Shown: piece after piece, positions 52,668 to 61,089 of the stretch
How positions within the stretch are numbered: position 1 is the first letter of the stretch
Layout of the letters: the number at the start of each line of letters is the position of its first letter
Origin: Duganella alba
Lineage (GTDB): Bacteria > Pseudomonadota > Gammaproteobacteria > Burkholderiales > Burkholderiaceae_D
Length of the DNA stretch: 64,000 nt
Assembly (NCBI RefSeq): GCF_009674495.1
Contig: NZ_WKJN01000001.1
Span: 248,001 to 312,000 of the forward strand
Direction: 5' to 3'
The notes under the pieces: model-generated
Databases searched by the model: none
Told to the model about the DNA's origin: nothing
What the model saw: the letters and a program-made list of their open reading frames with translations, nothing else
Position numbers and translations under genes: made by a program

Positions 52668-54593
52668 TCACTCCTGTGCCAGCAGCGTGGTGACGTAGTT
52701 CAGCGCTTCACGCGCGCAGTGGCTGTCGTAGCCGTACTCGTCCACCAGCCGCTGCTCGACGGCGGAAATCTTGGCGCGCACCTCGTCGTCCGGGCGCTTG
52801 GAGGAACTGACCAGCCGCAGCACGTCGCGCCGCTGTTCGAACAGGTATTGCTGCAAGGCGTCGCGCAACGGCGCATGGCTGGTCAGGCCGAACCGTTCGC
52901 CGCGCTTGTAGGCGCCCATGGCCTTGCGCACCACCTCCTGCCGGAACGATTGCTTGCCGGAGTCGGAAATATGGATTTTTTCCTCCACCGCGCGCAGGAA
53001 ACGCTCGTCCGGGCGCCGCTCCTCGTTGGTGATGGGGTCCTTGACCTGGCGGTTGTCCAGCATCGCCTCGACCTCGTCCAGGTATTTGTCGAGCAGGTCG
53101 GCAACCTCCTGCTCGAACGACACGAACAGGGCCTTGTGCACGTCTTCCTTGACCCAGCGGTTGTAGAACTCCTTGCGCGTCAACACCAGATAATCGACCC
53201 AGCGCCGCTTGCGCGCGGATTCGATGCGGGCGTCGCTTTCGATGGCGTCCTTCAGCGCCAGCAGCAGGTCCATGGTGCTGATGCTGTGGCGCTCGGACTG
53301 GATGATGGCGTGCGACAGGCCGTTGATGACAAAGCGCGGCGATACGCCGGACAAGCCTTCCTCCGGCGATTTTTCCTTGTTGCGCACGCGCAGCGCTTCG
53401 TTGTGATGCACGCCGTCCACGTCCTCGCCCGCGTGGATGCGCACGCGCTTGGCGAGGTCGGCGTCGCGCTCCTCGCCTTCGTGCAGCCGGCTCAGAACGG
53501 CGAACACGGCTGCGGCGTGCAGCACATGCGGGTCCATGTGGACGTCGCGGAACGCCGGCGCCGACAGGATCAGCTTGCGATAAATCCGCGCCTCCTCGCG
53601 GTAGTTGAGGGTGTAGGGCACTTGCACGATGACCATGCGGTCGAGCAGGCCTTCATTCTCGCTTTCCTGCAAAAACTTGCGGAATTCGGCCAGGTTGGTG
53701 TGGGCCAGGATGGTCTCGTCCAGGTAAATCAGCGGGAAGCGCGCGACCTTGACGTTTTTCTCCTGCGTCAGCGTCAGCAGCAGGTAGAGAAACTCGCGCT
53801 TCACCTTCAGGATCTCGATCATTTCCAGCAGGCCGCGGCTGGCCGCGTACACCGTGCCGGACCATGACCAAGCGCGCGGATCGCCCTCGTCGCCGTATTC
53901 CGCCACGCGCGACAGGTCAACCGAGCCGACCAGGTCGGCGATATCGGCGGTATTCGGATCGTGCGGCGCATAGGTGCCGATGGCGCTGCGGCCAGCCTCG
54001 GAAATGAAGATGCGTTCCACCGGCATGCGCAGGAAGTCGCCGCCCAGCTCGTGCTCCAGGCGCACGCGGCAATGCGGGCACAGTTCGCCGCTGACATCGA
54101 CGCCGTAGCTGTCGCGGAAACCGCCGCGCAAGGTGTGCGGCACCAGATGCAGCGGCGATTCGTGCACCGGGCAGCCGGCGATGCCGTACAGGGCGCCGGC
54201 CTCGGTGTAGCTGTACTCCTCCAATCCGCGCTTGAGGCGTATCACCAGCGTCGACTTGCCGCCCGATGGCGGTCCCAGCAGCAAGAGCAGGCGCCGGCCG
54301 ACTTCGGAGCCGGCGGCGGCCGCCTTGAAATAGTCGGCCACGCGGTTCAGCGCGTCGTCAATGCCGAACAGTTCGTCGGCGAACAGGGCGCAGCGCTCCT
54401 TGCCGCTCCAGCGCAGCATGTCCCAGATGTATTGATGCGAAGTGCGCGCCAACTGCGACGGCGCAGCCGGCAGCACGTGCTCCATGAAATCGGCAAGGCT
54501 GCCGCTCCAGTGGCCGGCGCGATGCTGCTGTGTGAATGCCCGCAACTGGTCGCGAAACTGTTGCCGGGATTGTTGATGCTCCGCTTTGTCCAT
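52668..54593 (-). CDS. prkA: PrkA family serine protein kinase (YeaG-like)
   Basis: 641-residue AAA+/kinase protein. The Walker A loop is LLLGPPSGGKSTLVIRLKRG. YAPHDPNTADIADLVGSVDL, QEKNVKVARFPLIYLDETIL and a zinc-like pair in CPHCRVRLE are visible; the C-terminal half matches the PrkA kinase domain. In E. coli, YeaG takes part in nitrogen-starvation and stress adaptation. The ATG at 54593 follows GGAGGAAAG; an in-frame upstream extension lacks conservation. It leads the prkA-DUF444-spoVR operon. A degenerate FNR-like box lies about 60 bp upstream. Confidence 0.95.
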   Translation of the reverse strand: MDKAEHQQSRQQFRDQLRAFTQQHRAGHWSGSLADFMEHVLPAAPSQLARTSHQYIWDMLRWSGKERCALFADELFGIDDALNRVADYFKAAAAGSEVGRRLLLLLGPPSGGKSTLVIRLKRGLEEYSYTEAGALYGIAGCPVHESPLHLVPHTLRGGFRDSYGVDVSGELCPHCRVRLEHELGGDFLRMPVERIFISEAGRSAIGTYAPHDPNTADIADLVGSVDLSRVAEYGDEGDPRAWSWSGTVYAASRGLLEMIEILKVKREFLYLLLTLTQEKNVKVARFPLIYLDETILAHTNLAEFRKFLQESENEGLLDRMVIVQVPYTLNYREEARIYRKLILSAPAFRDVHMDPHVLHAAAVFAVLSRLHEGEERDADLAKRVRIHAGEDVDGVHHNEALRVRNKEKSPEEGLSGVSPRFVINGLSHAIIQSERHSISTMDLLLALKDAIESDARIESARKRRWVDYLVLTRKEFYNRWVKEDVHKALFVSFEQEVADLLDKYLDEVEAMLDNRQVKDPITNEERRPDERFLRAVEEKIHISDSGKQSFRQEVVRKAMGAYKRGERFGLTSHAPLRDALQQYLFEQRRDVLRLVSSSKRPDDEVRAKISAVEQRLVDEYGYDSHCAREALNYVTTLLAQE

Positions 54594-54618
54594 CGCCGCC
54601 TTTCCTCCGCAAGCTTGG

Positions 54619-54660
54619 AGTATCGGCGCTGGGGGCGGCATCCCGGATGATCTGCCTCAA
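54619..54660 (-). promoter_or_regulatory. Degenerate FNR-like box and -10 upstream of prkA
   Basis: On the minus strand, TTGAG-GCAG-ATCAT (54647-54660) matches FNR at eight of ten bases. GATACT (54619-54624) matches TATAAT at four of six. The centre distance is 32 bp, the same geometry as at the four stronger sites in this window. Predicted start near 54612 gives an 18-nt leader with GGAGGAAAG. This is the weakest of the five sites and could be chance. Confidence 0.3.
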
Positions 54661-54677
54661 ACGGAAAAAGGGAACTT

Positions 54678-55589
54678 TCAGGCGGTACGGTCCCACGGCG
54701 GCGTGCCGGACAACTCCTGGACCAGGAAATCGATCATCACGCGCACCTTGGCGCTCAGGTGGCGGCGGCTGGGATAGACCGCCAGCACGTCCATGTCCGG
54801 CATGTGATAGTCCGGCAGCACCCGTTGCAGGCGACCTGCGCGCAGGTCGGCGCCCACCAGGAAGGTCGGCTGCCAGATCACGCCGAGACCGCCGAGGGCG
54901 GCGGCGCGCGCGGTGTCGCCGTTATTGGTGTGCATCACGCACGGCATCTTGACGCTGTGCGGCTGGCCGGCGGCGTCCAGCATATGCCATTCGTCGGCGG
55001 TGGCGGCGTAGCTGTAGCCGATGCCGTCGTGCTGCAACAGCTCGGCCGGCGTCCGCGGCATGCCGCGCTGCTCGATGTATTCCGGCGACGCGCACAGCAC
55101 GTTCTGCGACGTCGCCAGCTTGCGCGCCACGTTCGAGGCGGAACCGGCGCGCGAGATGCGCACCGCCATGTCGTAGCCTTCCTCGACGATATCGACCACG
55201 CGGTCGATCAGGGCCACGTCCAGTTGCACCTCCGGATACAGCCGCATGAATCTGGCCCACAGCGGCGCCAGGTGCAGCACGCCGAAGCTGAGCGGGGCAT
55301 TGATGCGCAGCACGCCATGCGGCTGCAGCGCGGCCGACGAGACGATCGCCTCGGCCTCGGCCACATCATCCAGAATCGACTTGGCGCGCTCGAACAGCGC
55401 TTCGCCGCTGGACGTCAGCGACATCTTGCGCGAGCTGCGGTTCAGCAGCCGGGTCTGCAGATGGGCTTCCAGGTCGCTGATGTAACGGGTGACATTGGCA
55501 GGGGAGGTATCGAGCGCCTCGGCCGCACGGGCAAAGCCGTCGCGCTTGACGACTTCGACAAAAACTTCCAGCGCTCGCAAGCGGTCCAT
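54678..55589 (-). CDS. LysR-family transcriptional regulator
   Basis: 303-residue LysR-type regulator. The winged helix-turn-helix spans residues 1-60 (LEVFVEVVKRDGFARAAEAL, SPANVTRYISDLEAHLQTRL), followed by a linker helix and a periplasmic-binding-like effector domain with GVLRINAPLSFGVLHLAPL. It resembles the DsdC/CrgA-like group (MDRLRALEVFVEV start). Its targets are unknown: LysR genes usually regulate divergent neighbours, but here the neighbours on both sides read the same way. It lies 84 bp upstream of prkA, with no terminator seen between. Confidence 0.92.
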   Translation of the reverse strand: MDRLRALEVFVEVVKRDGFARAAEALDTSPANVTRYISDLEAHLQTRLLNRSSRKMSLTSSGEALFERAKSILDDVAEAEAIVSSAALQPHGVLRINAPLSFGVLHLAPLWARFMRLYPEVQLDVALIDRVVDIVEEGYDMAVRISRAGSASNVARKLATSQNVLCASPEYIEQRGMPRTPAELLQHDGIGYSYAATADEWHMLDAAGQPHSVKMPCVMHTNNGDTARAAALGGLGVIWQPTFLVGADLRAGRLQRVLPDYHMPDMDVLAVYPSRRHLSAKVRVMIDFLVQELSGTPPWDRTA

Positions 55590-55658
55590 GCATCACTCCC
55601 GAAAAAAAAGCCGCGGCACCGGAAGGTGGGCGGCTATGTCGCTTGCGCCAGGCTCGAT

Positions 55659-56084
55659 TTAATGCGCGAGGTAATTGGTGGTGGCCGCTTCCTTGATGAC
55701 GCGGCTGGCGTTCAGCGCGGCGCCGGCACTGCCGCCGCGGGAACCCGCGCTGGCTTCATGGGCCATGCCCACCAGGCCGACCGCGGCCTGGGCGTCGCCG
55801 GCGCTGGCGGCGCGTTCAAACAGTTGCATGGCTTCGTGGCGCTTGTCCGGGTTGGACAGGTAGCGCAGCGCCAGTTCGCGCTGGGCGACCGGGGAACCCT
55901 GGTCCGCCCACTCCTGCAGCCGGCGTTCGGCGGCGGGCTGACCCGCAGGGCCGATTTGCATGGCGGCAGCTTCAATCACAGTCGATGATGGAATCGCATC
56001 CTCCTGAGCCTGGCAGGCTATCAAAGCGCCAACGAGCAGCAGCACTGCAGATATCAATACACCAGACTTGTTGAATAATTCCAT
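55659..56084 (-). CDS. Small exported protein with Sel1/TPR-like repeats, probable lipoprotein
   Basis: 141-residue protein. A charged start and hydrophobic run (SGVLISAVLLLVGALIAC) end in a lipobox-like LIAC at Cys24. Residues 55-110 contain one or two Sel1-like repeats (GSPVAQRELALRYL, AMQLFERAASAGDAQAAVGL). No named family is recognised. A convincing sigma70 promoter lies upstream, and the ribosome site AAGGG falls in the loop of a small inverted repeat at 56088-56103. It is a single-gene unit between the LysR and Hpt genes. Confidence 0.7.
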   Translation of the reverse strand: MELFNKSGVLISAVLLLVGALIACQAQEDAIPSSTVIEAAAMQIGPAGQPAAERRLQEWADQGSPVAQRELALRYLSNPDKRHEAMQLFERAASAGDAQAAVGLVGMAHEASAGSRGGSAGAALNASRVIKEAATTNYLAH

Positions 56085-56087
56085 AAA

Positions 56088-56103
56088 TTAAACCCTTGTT
56101 TAA
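56088..56103 (-). repeat. Inverted repeat enclosing the ribosome site of the small lipoprotein gene
   Basis: On the minus strand, TTAAAC and GTTTAA flank the four bases AAGG, which form part of the ribosome site AAGGG eight bases before the ATG at 56084. In RNA this would be a weak AU-rich hairpin that presents or partly hides the ribosome site. It could also be a DNA operator. Confidence 0.35.
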
Positions 56104-56145
56104 AGCTGTCGCGTGCGTCTCAAAGAAAACTCGATGCGCCGCACC

Positions 56146-56174
56146 ATTATACTTGCGTTTGAGCAAATTGTCTC
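56146..56174 (-). promoter_or_regulatory. Sigma70 promoter of the small lipoprotein gene
   Basis: On the minus strand, GAGACA (56169-56174) and TATAAT (56146-56151) are separated by exactly 17 bp. The -10 is perfect and the -35 matches TTGACA at four of six. Transcription should start near 56139 with a leader of about 55 nt before the ATG at 56084. Confidence 0.6.
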
Positions 56175-56448
56175 TTACGCAATAACTTGCAAAATGAAAT
56201 AATCGTACCCAGATTCTACAAAGTTGTCGTAAATCATGGCGCACGCTCGGCATTCGCATTTGCGCAAGCATCCGAAGTGCAAGTGCTGGGGATATTAGCA
56301 TGAAGAATTTGCACAACCCGACTGCACATGACAAACACGGGTAACAATTGTAACCATTCGTTAATGGCTAAAATGTTACAGCCGAGCACGGATCTGCTGT
56401 GCAGTGCAGCATGACCCGGAATTCATAAATCGTGAACGATGGTGGTGC

Positions 56449-56838
56449 TCAGATACCCGGCAAGGCGTTGCCTTTGAGCCACGCGTCGGCGTCGCGCAGC
56501 ACCAGCTGGTATTCGGATTCCAGCGCGGCAAACAGGGCCGGAATGGCGTCGTGCTGGCGTTCGGCGATCGATTTTTCCAGCGCCAGCGAAGCCGCCACCA
56601 GCCGCTTGGCGCCCAGCGCGCCGATCGAGCCGCGCAGGCTGTGGAAGATCTTGTTGGCGTCGGTCAGGCGCTCCTCGCGCAGGGCGGCGCCGGCCTGTTC
56701 GAACGGCGCCATGCCGGGGGCGCAGGCGTCGCGGACGATCTTGGAGACGATGGTCAGCGCTTTGTCGTCATTCCCCATGTACTTCAACAACGTATCGACC
56801 GAGAAAATGCTCAGTTCGGGGTTCATGGCTTCAGTCAT
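56449..56838 (-). CDS. Hpt (histidine phosphotransfer) domain protein
   Basis: 129-residue stand-alone Hpt protein. The phospho-accepting His66 lies in ANKIFHSLRGSIGALGAKRL, the standard H-x2-K/R-G-x4-G/A motif, inside a predicted four-helix bundle. It would shuttle phosphate between a hybrid kinase and a response regulator. No kinase or receiver gene lies beside it, and PrsK/PrsR are a direct pair that does not need an Hpt, so its partners are elsewhere. It follows the Anbu gene by 61 bp on the same strand. Confidence 0.88.
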   Translation of the reverse strand: MTEAMNPELSIFSVDTLLKYMGNDDKALTIVSKIVRDACAPGMAPFEQAGAALREERLTDANKIFHSLRGSIGALGAKRLVAASLALEKSIAERQHDAIPALFAALESEYQLVLRDADAWLKGNALPGI

Positions 56839-56899
56839 GCGGGTGCTCCGGGATAGGTTGTTTTTATCCTATCATACGCCGCCGTGGAGGCCAGCTTCA

Positions 56900-57775
56900 T
56901 TACTGCTGCCCGTCGTAAAATTGCTGGGACAGCGTCTGCAGCGGCGCGCTGGAGACGGACGGCGCCACCACGCCGGCCGGCGGCGCGATCCGCACCGGCT
57001 TGCCGATGGCGTTGGCCGCATGCAACACTTTGCCGGGCGTTTCCGGGGCGGCGTTCCACACCGGCGCTTCCAGGCCTTCGAACACGCTCTTGAGCTGGTC
57101 GCCCCAGGTGTTGCGGATCATCTGGAAATACTCGTTGCGTTCATCAATTGTTACAAAGTGCGTCACGGCCAGCTTGCCGCTCTCGTACACCAGCATGTCC
57201 AGCGGCAGGCCGACCGAGACGTTGGAGCGCAGCGTGGAATCCATGGAAATCAGCGCGCACTTGGCGGCGTCGTCCAGCGAGGTGGCCGGCGTCACCACGC
57301 GGTCGATGATGGGCTTGCCATACTTGGCTTCGCCGATCTGGAAATAGGTGTTTTCGTCGTGCGATTCGATGAAATTGCCGGCCGAGTAGATCTGGAACAA
57401 ACGGCAACGCTCGCCCTTGATCTGGCCGCCGAAAATCATGCTGACGTTGAATTCGATGCCGAAGTCGGACAGCGACTTGGCGTCCCGCTCATGCACCTGG
57501 CGCACCGCCTCGCCCAGCAGGCGCGCCGCCTCGTACATGGTCGGCGCGTTCCAGATGCTGTGGCCGTCCTCGGTCTTGAGTTCCGACACCAGCTGGCGGA
57601 TCGATTGCGAGATCGACAAGTTCCCGGCCGTCATCATGACCATCATGCGGTCGCCGGGGATTTCGAACACGCTCATCTTGCGGAACGTGCCGACCTGATC
57701 CACGCCCGCGTTGGTCCGCGAATCCGACAAAAACACCAGCCCGGCATCGAGGCGCATGCCCACACAATAAGTCAT
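56900..57775 (-). CDS. Anbu: proteasome-type peptidase homologue
   Basis: 291-residue Ntn-hydrolase of the Anbu (ancestral beta-subunit-like) family. MTYCVGMRLDAGLVFLSDSR places Thr2 as the N-terminal nucleophile once Met is removed, and the following strand pattern is that of proteasome beta subunits (DRMMVMMTAGNLSISQSI). Substrate and activity are poorly understood. The next genes upstream, transglutaminase, alpha-E and circularly permuted ATP-grasp, form the set known to travel with Anbu, possibly for making and breaking a peptide-like modification. The C-terminal 35 residues are Ala/Pro/Ser-rich and probably flexible. Confidence 0.93.
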   Translation of the reverse strand: MTYCVGMRLDAGLVFLSDSRTNAGVDQVGTFRKMSVFEIPGDRMMVMMTAGNLSISQSIRQLVSELKTEDGHSIWNAPTMYEAARLLGEAVRQVHERDAKSLSDFGIEFNVSMIFGGQIKGERCRLFQIYSAGNFIESHDENTYFQIGEAKYGKPIIDRVVTPATSLDDAAKCALISMDSTLRSNVSVGLPLDMLVYESGKLAVTHFVTIDERNEYFQMIRNTWGDQLKSVFEGLEAPVWNAAPETPGKVLHAANAIGKPVRIAPPAGVVAPSVSSAPLQTLSQQFYDGQQ

Positions 57776-57816
57776 CGTAGAAAGTATTGATTGAAAGTAT
57801 CGTTATTTTACACCGC

Positions 57817-58620
57817 TCATTGCGGCACGATCTGTACGTCGACGCTCAAAGACTCGGTGCCGCCGCCGCGCCGCACGCCGCGCACCGGCGCCGCACCGTC
57901 ATAATCGCGGCCGATGGCGAGGCGGCAATAGGCGTCCGTCATCAGCCGGGCGTGGGTGACGTCGATGCTGATCCAGCCGCTGTAATCCTTGTCGTCGACC
58001 CAGGCATCGACCCAGGCGTGGCTGGCCGCATGGCCGGTGTTGCCGGGATCGATGTAGCCGGACACGTAGCGCGCCGGAATGCCGTGCGCATGGCAGCAGG
58101 CCAGGAACAGGTGGGCATGGTCCTGGCACACGCCCTGGCCAAGGGCCAATGCATCGCTGGCGGTGGTGGACACCGCCGTCGCACCGCTTTGATACCGGAC
58201 CGCACCAAAGATGTGCTCCGCCAGGCACATCAGGTCCTTCGACTGCGCCTTGCCATCCGGCAAGCACGAGGCGGCCAGCTCCAGGATGCCGGGCGTGGCC
58301 GCCGTCAGCCGCGTCGGCACGGTGAAAATCAGCGGCGACAGGTGGTCGCCGTTCGGCACCCGGCCGCGGTCCGGCGCCGTGGTGGCGATCGAACCGCTGG
58401 CGACGATGCACAGGGCGTTGTGCGGCGCGTCCATGGTCATCATGTGCGACAGGTTGCCGTAGGCATCCGTGTAGGCGTGCACATGGCCCGGCGTGGACAG
58501 GCTCCACGACAGCACGTGCTGCTGCGGTTCCGCGCGCGGCGTCAGGTGCAGCTGCTGGATGGTGTAGGCCAGCGGCAGGGTGTAGGTGTAGCGCGTTTCG
58601 TGCCGGATGGTCAGTTGCAT
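57817..58620 (-). CDS. Transglutaminase-like protease/ligase of the Anbu cluster
   Basis: 267-residue protein with the bacterial transglutaminase N-domain (MQLTIRHETRYTYTLPLAYT) and a papain-like core. The catalytic triad is Cys165 (GQGVCQDHAHLF), His201 (ASHAWVDAW) and Asp220 (WISIDVTHAR). Members act as peptidases or amide-forming enzymes; within Anbu clusters they are suspected to cleave or form the amide link made by the ATP-grasp partner. It lies 14 bases after alpha-E and 41 bases before Anbu on the same strand. Confidence 0.93.
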   Translation of the reverse strand: MQLTIRHETRYTYTLPLAYTIQQLHLTPRAEPQQHVLSWSLSTPGHVHAYTDAYGNLSHMMTMDAPHNALCIVASGSIATTAPDRGRVPNGDHLSPLIFTVPTRLTAATPGILELAASCLPDGKAQSKDLMCLAEHIFGAVRYQSGATAVSTTASDALALGQGVCQDHAHLFLACCHAHGIPARYVSGYIDPGNTGHAASHAWVDAWVDDKDYSGWISIDVTHARLMTDAYCRLAIGRDYDGAAPVRGVRRGGGTESLSVDVQIVPQ

Positions 58621-58634
58621 GGGGTACCTTTCGC

Positions 58635-59588
58635 TTATGCCGCCAGCGGCACCAGGAAATCGCGGCTGACGCGATTGCCCAGTTCGTAGATGTCCGCCAG
58701 GAAGCGGGTCAGCGTGTCGTGCAGGCCATCGGCCAGGATGTCGTCGATTTTGCCGAATTGCAGCTGGGCACGCAGGCGGCCGGCGAAGCGTTCGGTGTCG
58801 GCCGAAACGTCGTTGCGCACTTCGTGCAGGTTCTGCACCACCTCGTCCATGCAGGCCAGCAGCGAGCGCGGCATGTCGCCACGCAGGATCAGCAGCTCGG
58901 CGATGCGCGCCGGCGTGATGACGTCGCGGTACACCTTGCGGTAGATCTCGAAGCCGGACACCGAGCGCAGCATGGCCGCCCAGTAATAGAAATCGCGCTG
59001 GCTCATGCCTTCGCCATTGCCGGTTTCGACGCCGCCGCCATGGTATTTGACGTCCAGGATGCGCGCGGTGTTGTCGGCCCGCTCCAGGAAGGTGCCGAGG
59101 CGGATGAAGTGCACCGCCTCGTCGCGCAGCATGGTGCCCAGCGTGACGCCGCGCGACAGGTGGGAGCGGTACTTGACCCATTCGAAGAACTTGCTGGGAT
59201 CGGTTTCCAGCAGATCGCTTTTCAGGCGGAACTGCATGTCGAGCCAGGTCTGGTTCTGGATTTCCCACACCTCGGTGGTCAGCGTGCCGCGCACGGCGCG
59301 GGCGTTTTCGCGCGCCGCCGTCAGGCAGGCCACGATCGACGACGAATTGCCGGGATCGCGCACCATGAAGTCGATGACTTCGCGCCCCTCGAGCGACTGG
59401 TATTTCTGGTTGAACGCGTGTTGCAGCTCGGAGATGCCGAGCAGGGCGCGCCAGCCCTTGGTGTTTTCCTCGTCGGACTGCGGCAGCATCGACGTTTGCA
59501 CATTGACGTCCAGCATGCGCGCGGTGTTCTCGGCGCGCTCGGTATAGCGGGCCATCCAGAACAGGTGATCGGCGGTACGGCTCAGCAT
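58635..59588 (-). CDS. Alpha-E domain protein of the Anbu cluster
   Basis: 317-residue alpha-helical protein (alpha-E, COG2307). MLSRTADHLFWMARYTERAE is the classic family start, and FEWVKYRSHLSRGVTLGTML and FIRLGTFLERADNTARILDV are internal family motifs. Biochemical function unknown; it is nearly always encoded with a circularly permuted ATP-grasp and a transglutaminase-like protein, and some genomes fuse it to the ATP-grasp. It starts nine bases after the ATP-grasp gene. Confidence 0.94.
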   Translation of the reverse strand: MLSRTADHLFWMARYTERAENTARMLDVNVQTSMLPQSDEENTKGWRALLGISELQHAFNQKYQSLEGREVIDFMVRDPGNSSSIVACLTAARENARAVRGTLTTEVWEIQNQTWLDMQFRLKSDLLETDPSKFFEWVKYRSHLSRGVTLGTMLRDEAVHFIRLGTFLERADNTARILDVKYHGGGVETGNGEGMSQRDFYYWAAMLRSVSGFEIYRKVYRDVITPARIAELLILRGDMPRSLLACMDEVVQNLHEVRNDVSADTERFAGRLRAQLQFGKIDDILADGLHDTLTRFLADIYELGNRVSRDFLVPLAA

Positions 59589-59597
59589 GATGTCTCC

Positions 59598-61028
59598 TTA
59601 TCGTTCCAGTATCCAGGTGTCCTTGGTGCCGCCGCCTTGCGACGAGTTCACCACCAGCGAGCCTTCCTGCAGCGCCACGCGGGTCAGGCCGCCCGGCACC
59701 ATGGAAATCGTCTTGCCGGACAGGACAAACGGCCGCAAATCGATGTGGCGCGGCGCGATGCCGCTTTCCACATAGGTCGGGCAGGCGGACAGCGCCAGCG
59801 TCGGCTGGGCGATGTAGCCGTCCGGCTTGGCCAGCAGGCGCTGGCGGAAGTCTTCGATCTGCGCCTTGGTCGAGGCCGGACCGACCAGCATGCCGTAGCC
59901 GCCGGCGCCGTGCACTTCCTTGACCACCAGTTCCGCCAGGTTGGCCAGCGTGTAGGCCAGATCTTCCTTTTTCCGGCATTGATATGTCGGCACGTTGTTG
60001 AGCACCGGCTCTTCCGACAGGTAGAACTTGATCATGTCCGGCACATAGGGATAGATGGACTTGTCGTCGGCCACGCCGGTGCCGATGGCGTTGGCCAGCG
60101 TTACGCGGCCGGCGCGGTAGACCGACAGCAGGCCCGGCACGCCGAGCGAGGAATCCGGACGGAAGGCCAGCGGATCGAGGAAATCGTCGTCCAGGCGGCG
60201 GTAGATCACGTCCACCCGTTTCGGTCCGCGCGTGGTGCGCATGAACACCGTGTTGTCGCTGACGAACAAATCCTTGCCCTCGACCAGTTCCACGCCCATT
60301 TGCTGGGCCAGGAAGGCGTGCTCGAAGTAGGCGGAGTTGTACATGCCGGGCGTCATCACCACCACGGTCGGGTCGTTGATACCCATCGGCGCCACCGAGC
60401 GCAGGTTATCCAGCAGCATGTCCGGGTAATGGTCGACCGGGGCGATCTTGTTGCGGGCGAACAGTTCCGGGAACAGCCGCATCATCATCTTGCGGTCTTC
60501 CAGCATGTAGGAGACGCCGGACGGCACGCGCAGGTTATCTTCCAGCACGTAGAATTCGCCCTGGCCGGCGCGCACGATGTCGACGCCGGCGATGTGGGCG
60601 TAGATGTCGGAGGCGACGTTGATGCCCTGCATCTCCGGCCGGTACTGCGCGTTCTTGTAGATTTGCTCGGCAGGAATAATGCCGGCCTTGATGATGTTCT
60701 GATCGTGATAGATATCGTGAACGAACATGTTGAGCGCCTTGACGCGCTGGACCAGCCCGGTCTGCAGCTGCTTCCATTCGGCCGCCGGAATGATGCGCGG
60801 GATGGTATCGAAGGGAATCAGCCGCTCGGTGCCGGCGTCGTCGCCATACACGGCAAACGTGATGCCGACGCGGCGGAAGGTCAGATCCGCCTCGGCGCGC
60901 TTGCGTTCGATGGTTTCCGCCGACTGGCGCTGCAGCCAGCCGCAGAACTCGCGGTAATGTTCACGGACCTCGGCGCTGGCGTTGTGCGCCAGGCCATCAG
61001 CAGTCATTTCGTTGAAGAATTTTGCCAT
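59598..61028 (-). CDS. Circularly permuted type 2 ATP-grasp protein of the Anbu cluster
   Basis: 476-residue ATP-grasp ligase-like protein (COG2308). Seen: RRVGITFAVYGDDAGTERLIPFDTIPRIIPAAEW-type N-terminal region, EQIYKNAQYRPEMQGINVAS, EGKDLFVSDNTVFMRTTRGP and LVVNSSQGGGTKDTWILER at the C-terminus. ATP-grasp enzymes join a carboxylate to an amine via an acyl phosphate; this one is thought to form the peptide-like tag acted on by the cluster. It is the first gene of the Anbu operon. The ribosome site GGGAA lies within a leader hairpin (61037-61086). Confidence 0.94.
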   Translation of the reverse strand: MAKFFNEMTADGLAHNASAEVREHYREFCGWLQRQSAETIERKRAEADLTFRRVGITFAVYGDDAGTERLIPFDTIPRIIPAAEWKQLQTGLVQRVKALNMFVHDIYHDQNIIKAGIIPAEQIYKNAQYRPEMQGINVASDIYAHIAGVDIVRAGQGEFYVLEDNLRVPSGVSYMLEDRKMMMRLFPELFARNKIAPVDHYPDMLLDNLRSVAPMGINDPTVVVMTPGMYNSAYFEHAFLAQQMGVELVEGKDLFVSDNTVFMRTTRGPKRVDVIYRRLDDDFLDPLAFRPDSSLGVPGLLSVYRAGRVTLANAIGTGVADDKSIYPYVPDMIKFYLSEEPVLNNVPTYQCRKKEDLAYTLANLAELVVKEVHGAGGYGMLVGPASTKAQIEDFRQRLLAKPDGYIAQPTLALSACPTYVESGIAPRHIDLRPFVLSGKTISMVPGGLTRVALQEGSLVVNSSQGGGTKDTWILER

Positions 61029-61036
61029 ATTGAACG

Positions 61037-61086
61037 TTCCCAGTTGAGCACGTTTATTCTTCTATCAAGAAACGTGCCAGTGGGAA
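61037..61086 (-). repeat. Leader inverted repeat covering the ribosome site of the Anbu operon
   Basis: Two nested arm pairs: GCACGTTT (61048-61055) with AAACGTGC (61070-61077), and TTCCCA (61037-61042) with TGGGAA (61081-61086). In the minus-strand RNA, TTCCCA is the 5' arm and pairs with TGGGAA, whose GGGAA is the ribosome site eight bases before the ATG at 61028. TTGAGCA (61044-61050) can also pair with TGCTCAA (61087-61093) as an alternative fold. The element may regulate translation, or be a dyad operator. Confidence 0.55.
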
Positions 61087-61089
61087 TGC

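Larger units (their letters stand above)
56085..56448. other. 364-bp intergenic region, AT-rich relative to neighbours
   Basis: The only gene-free stretch above 300 bases. It contains the promoter of the small lipoprotein gene (56146-56174) and the inverted repeat at its ribosome site (56088-56103). Further right are a short palindromic core ACAATTGT in GTAACAATTGTAAC and a weak TGCTG/CAGCA hairpin at about 56395-56412, which has no T-run and is not a good terminator for hpt. Base composition is clearly more AT-rich than in the coding DNA. No convincing small gene or RNA gene was seen. Confidence 0.6.

Noticed and set aside
56300..56344. 14-codon open frame starting MKNLHN in the intergenic region
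   Set aside because: No convincing ribosome site, no family and length easily reached by chance.
56395..56412. TGCTG/CAGCA hairpin as terminator of the hpt gene
   Set aside because: Five-base stem and no following T-run.
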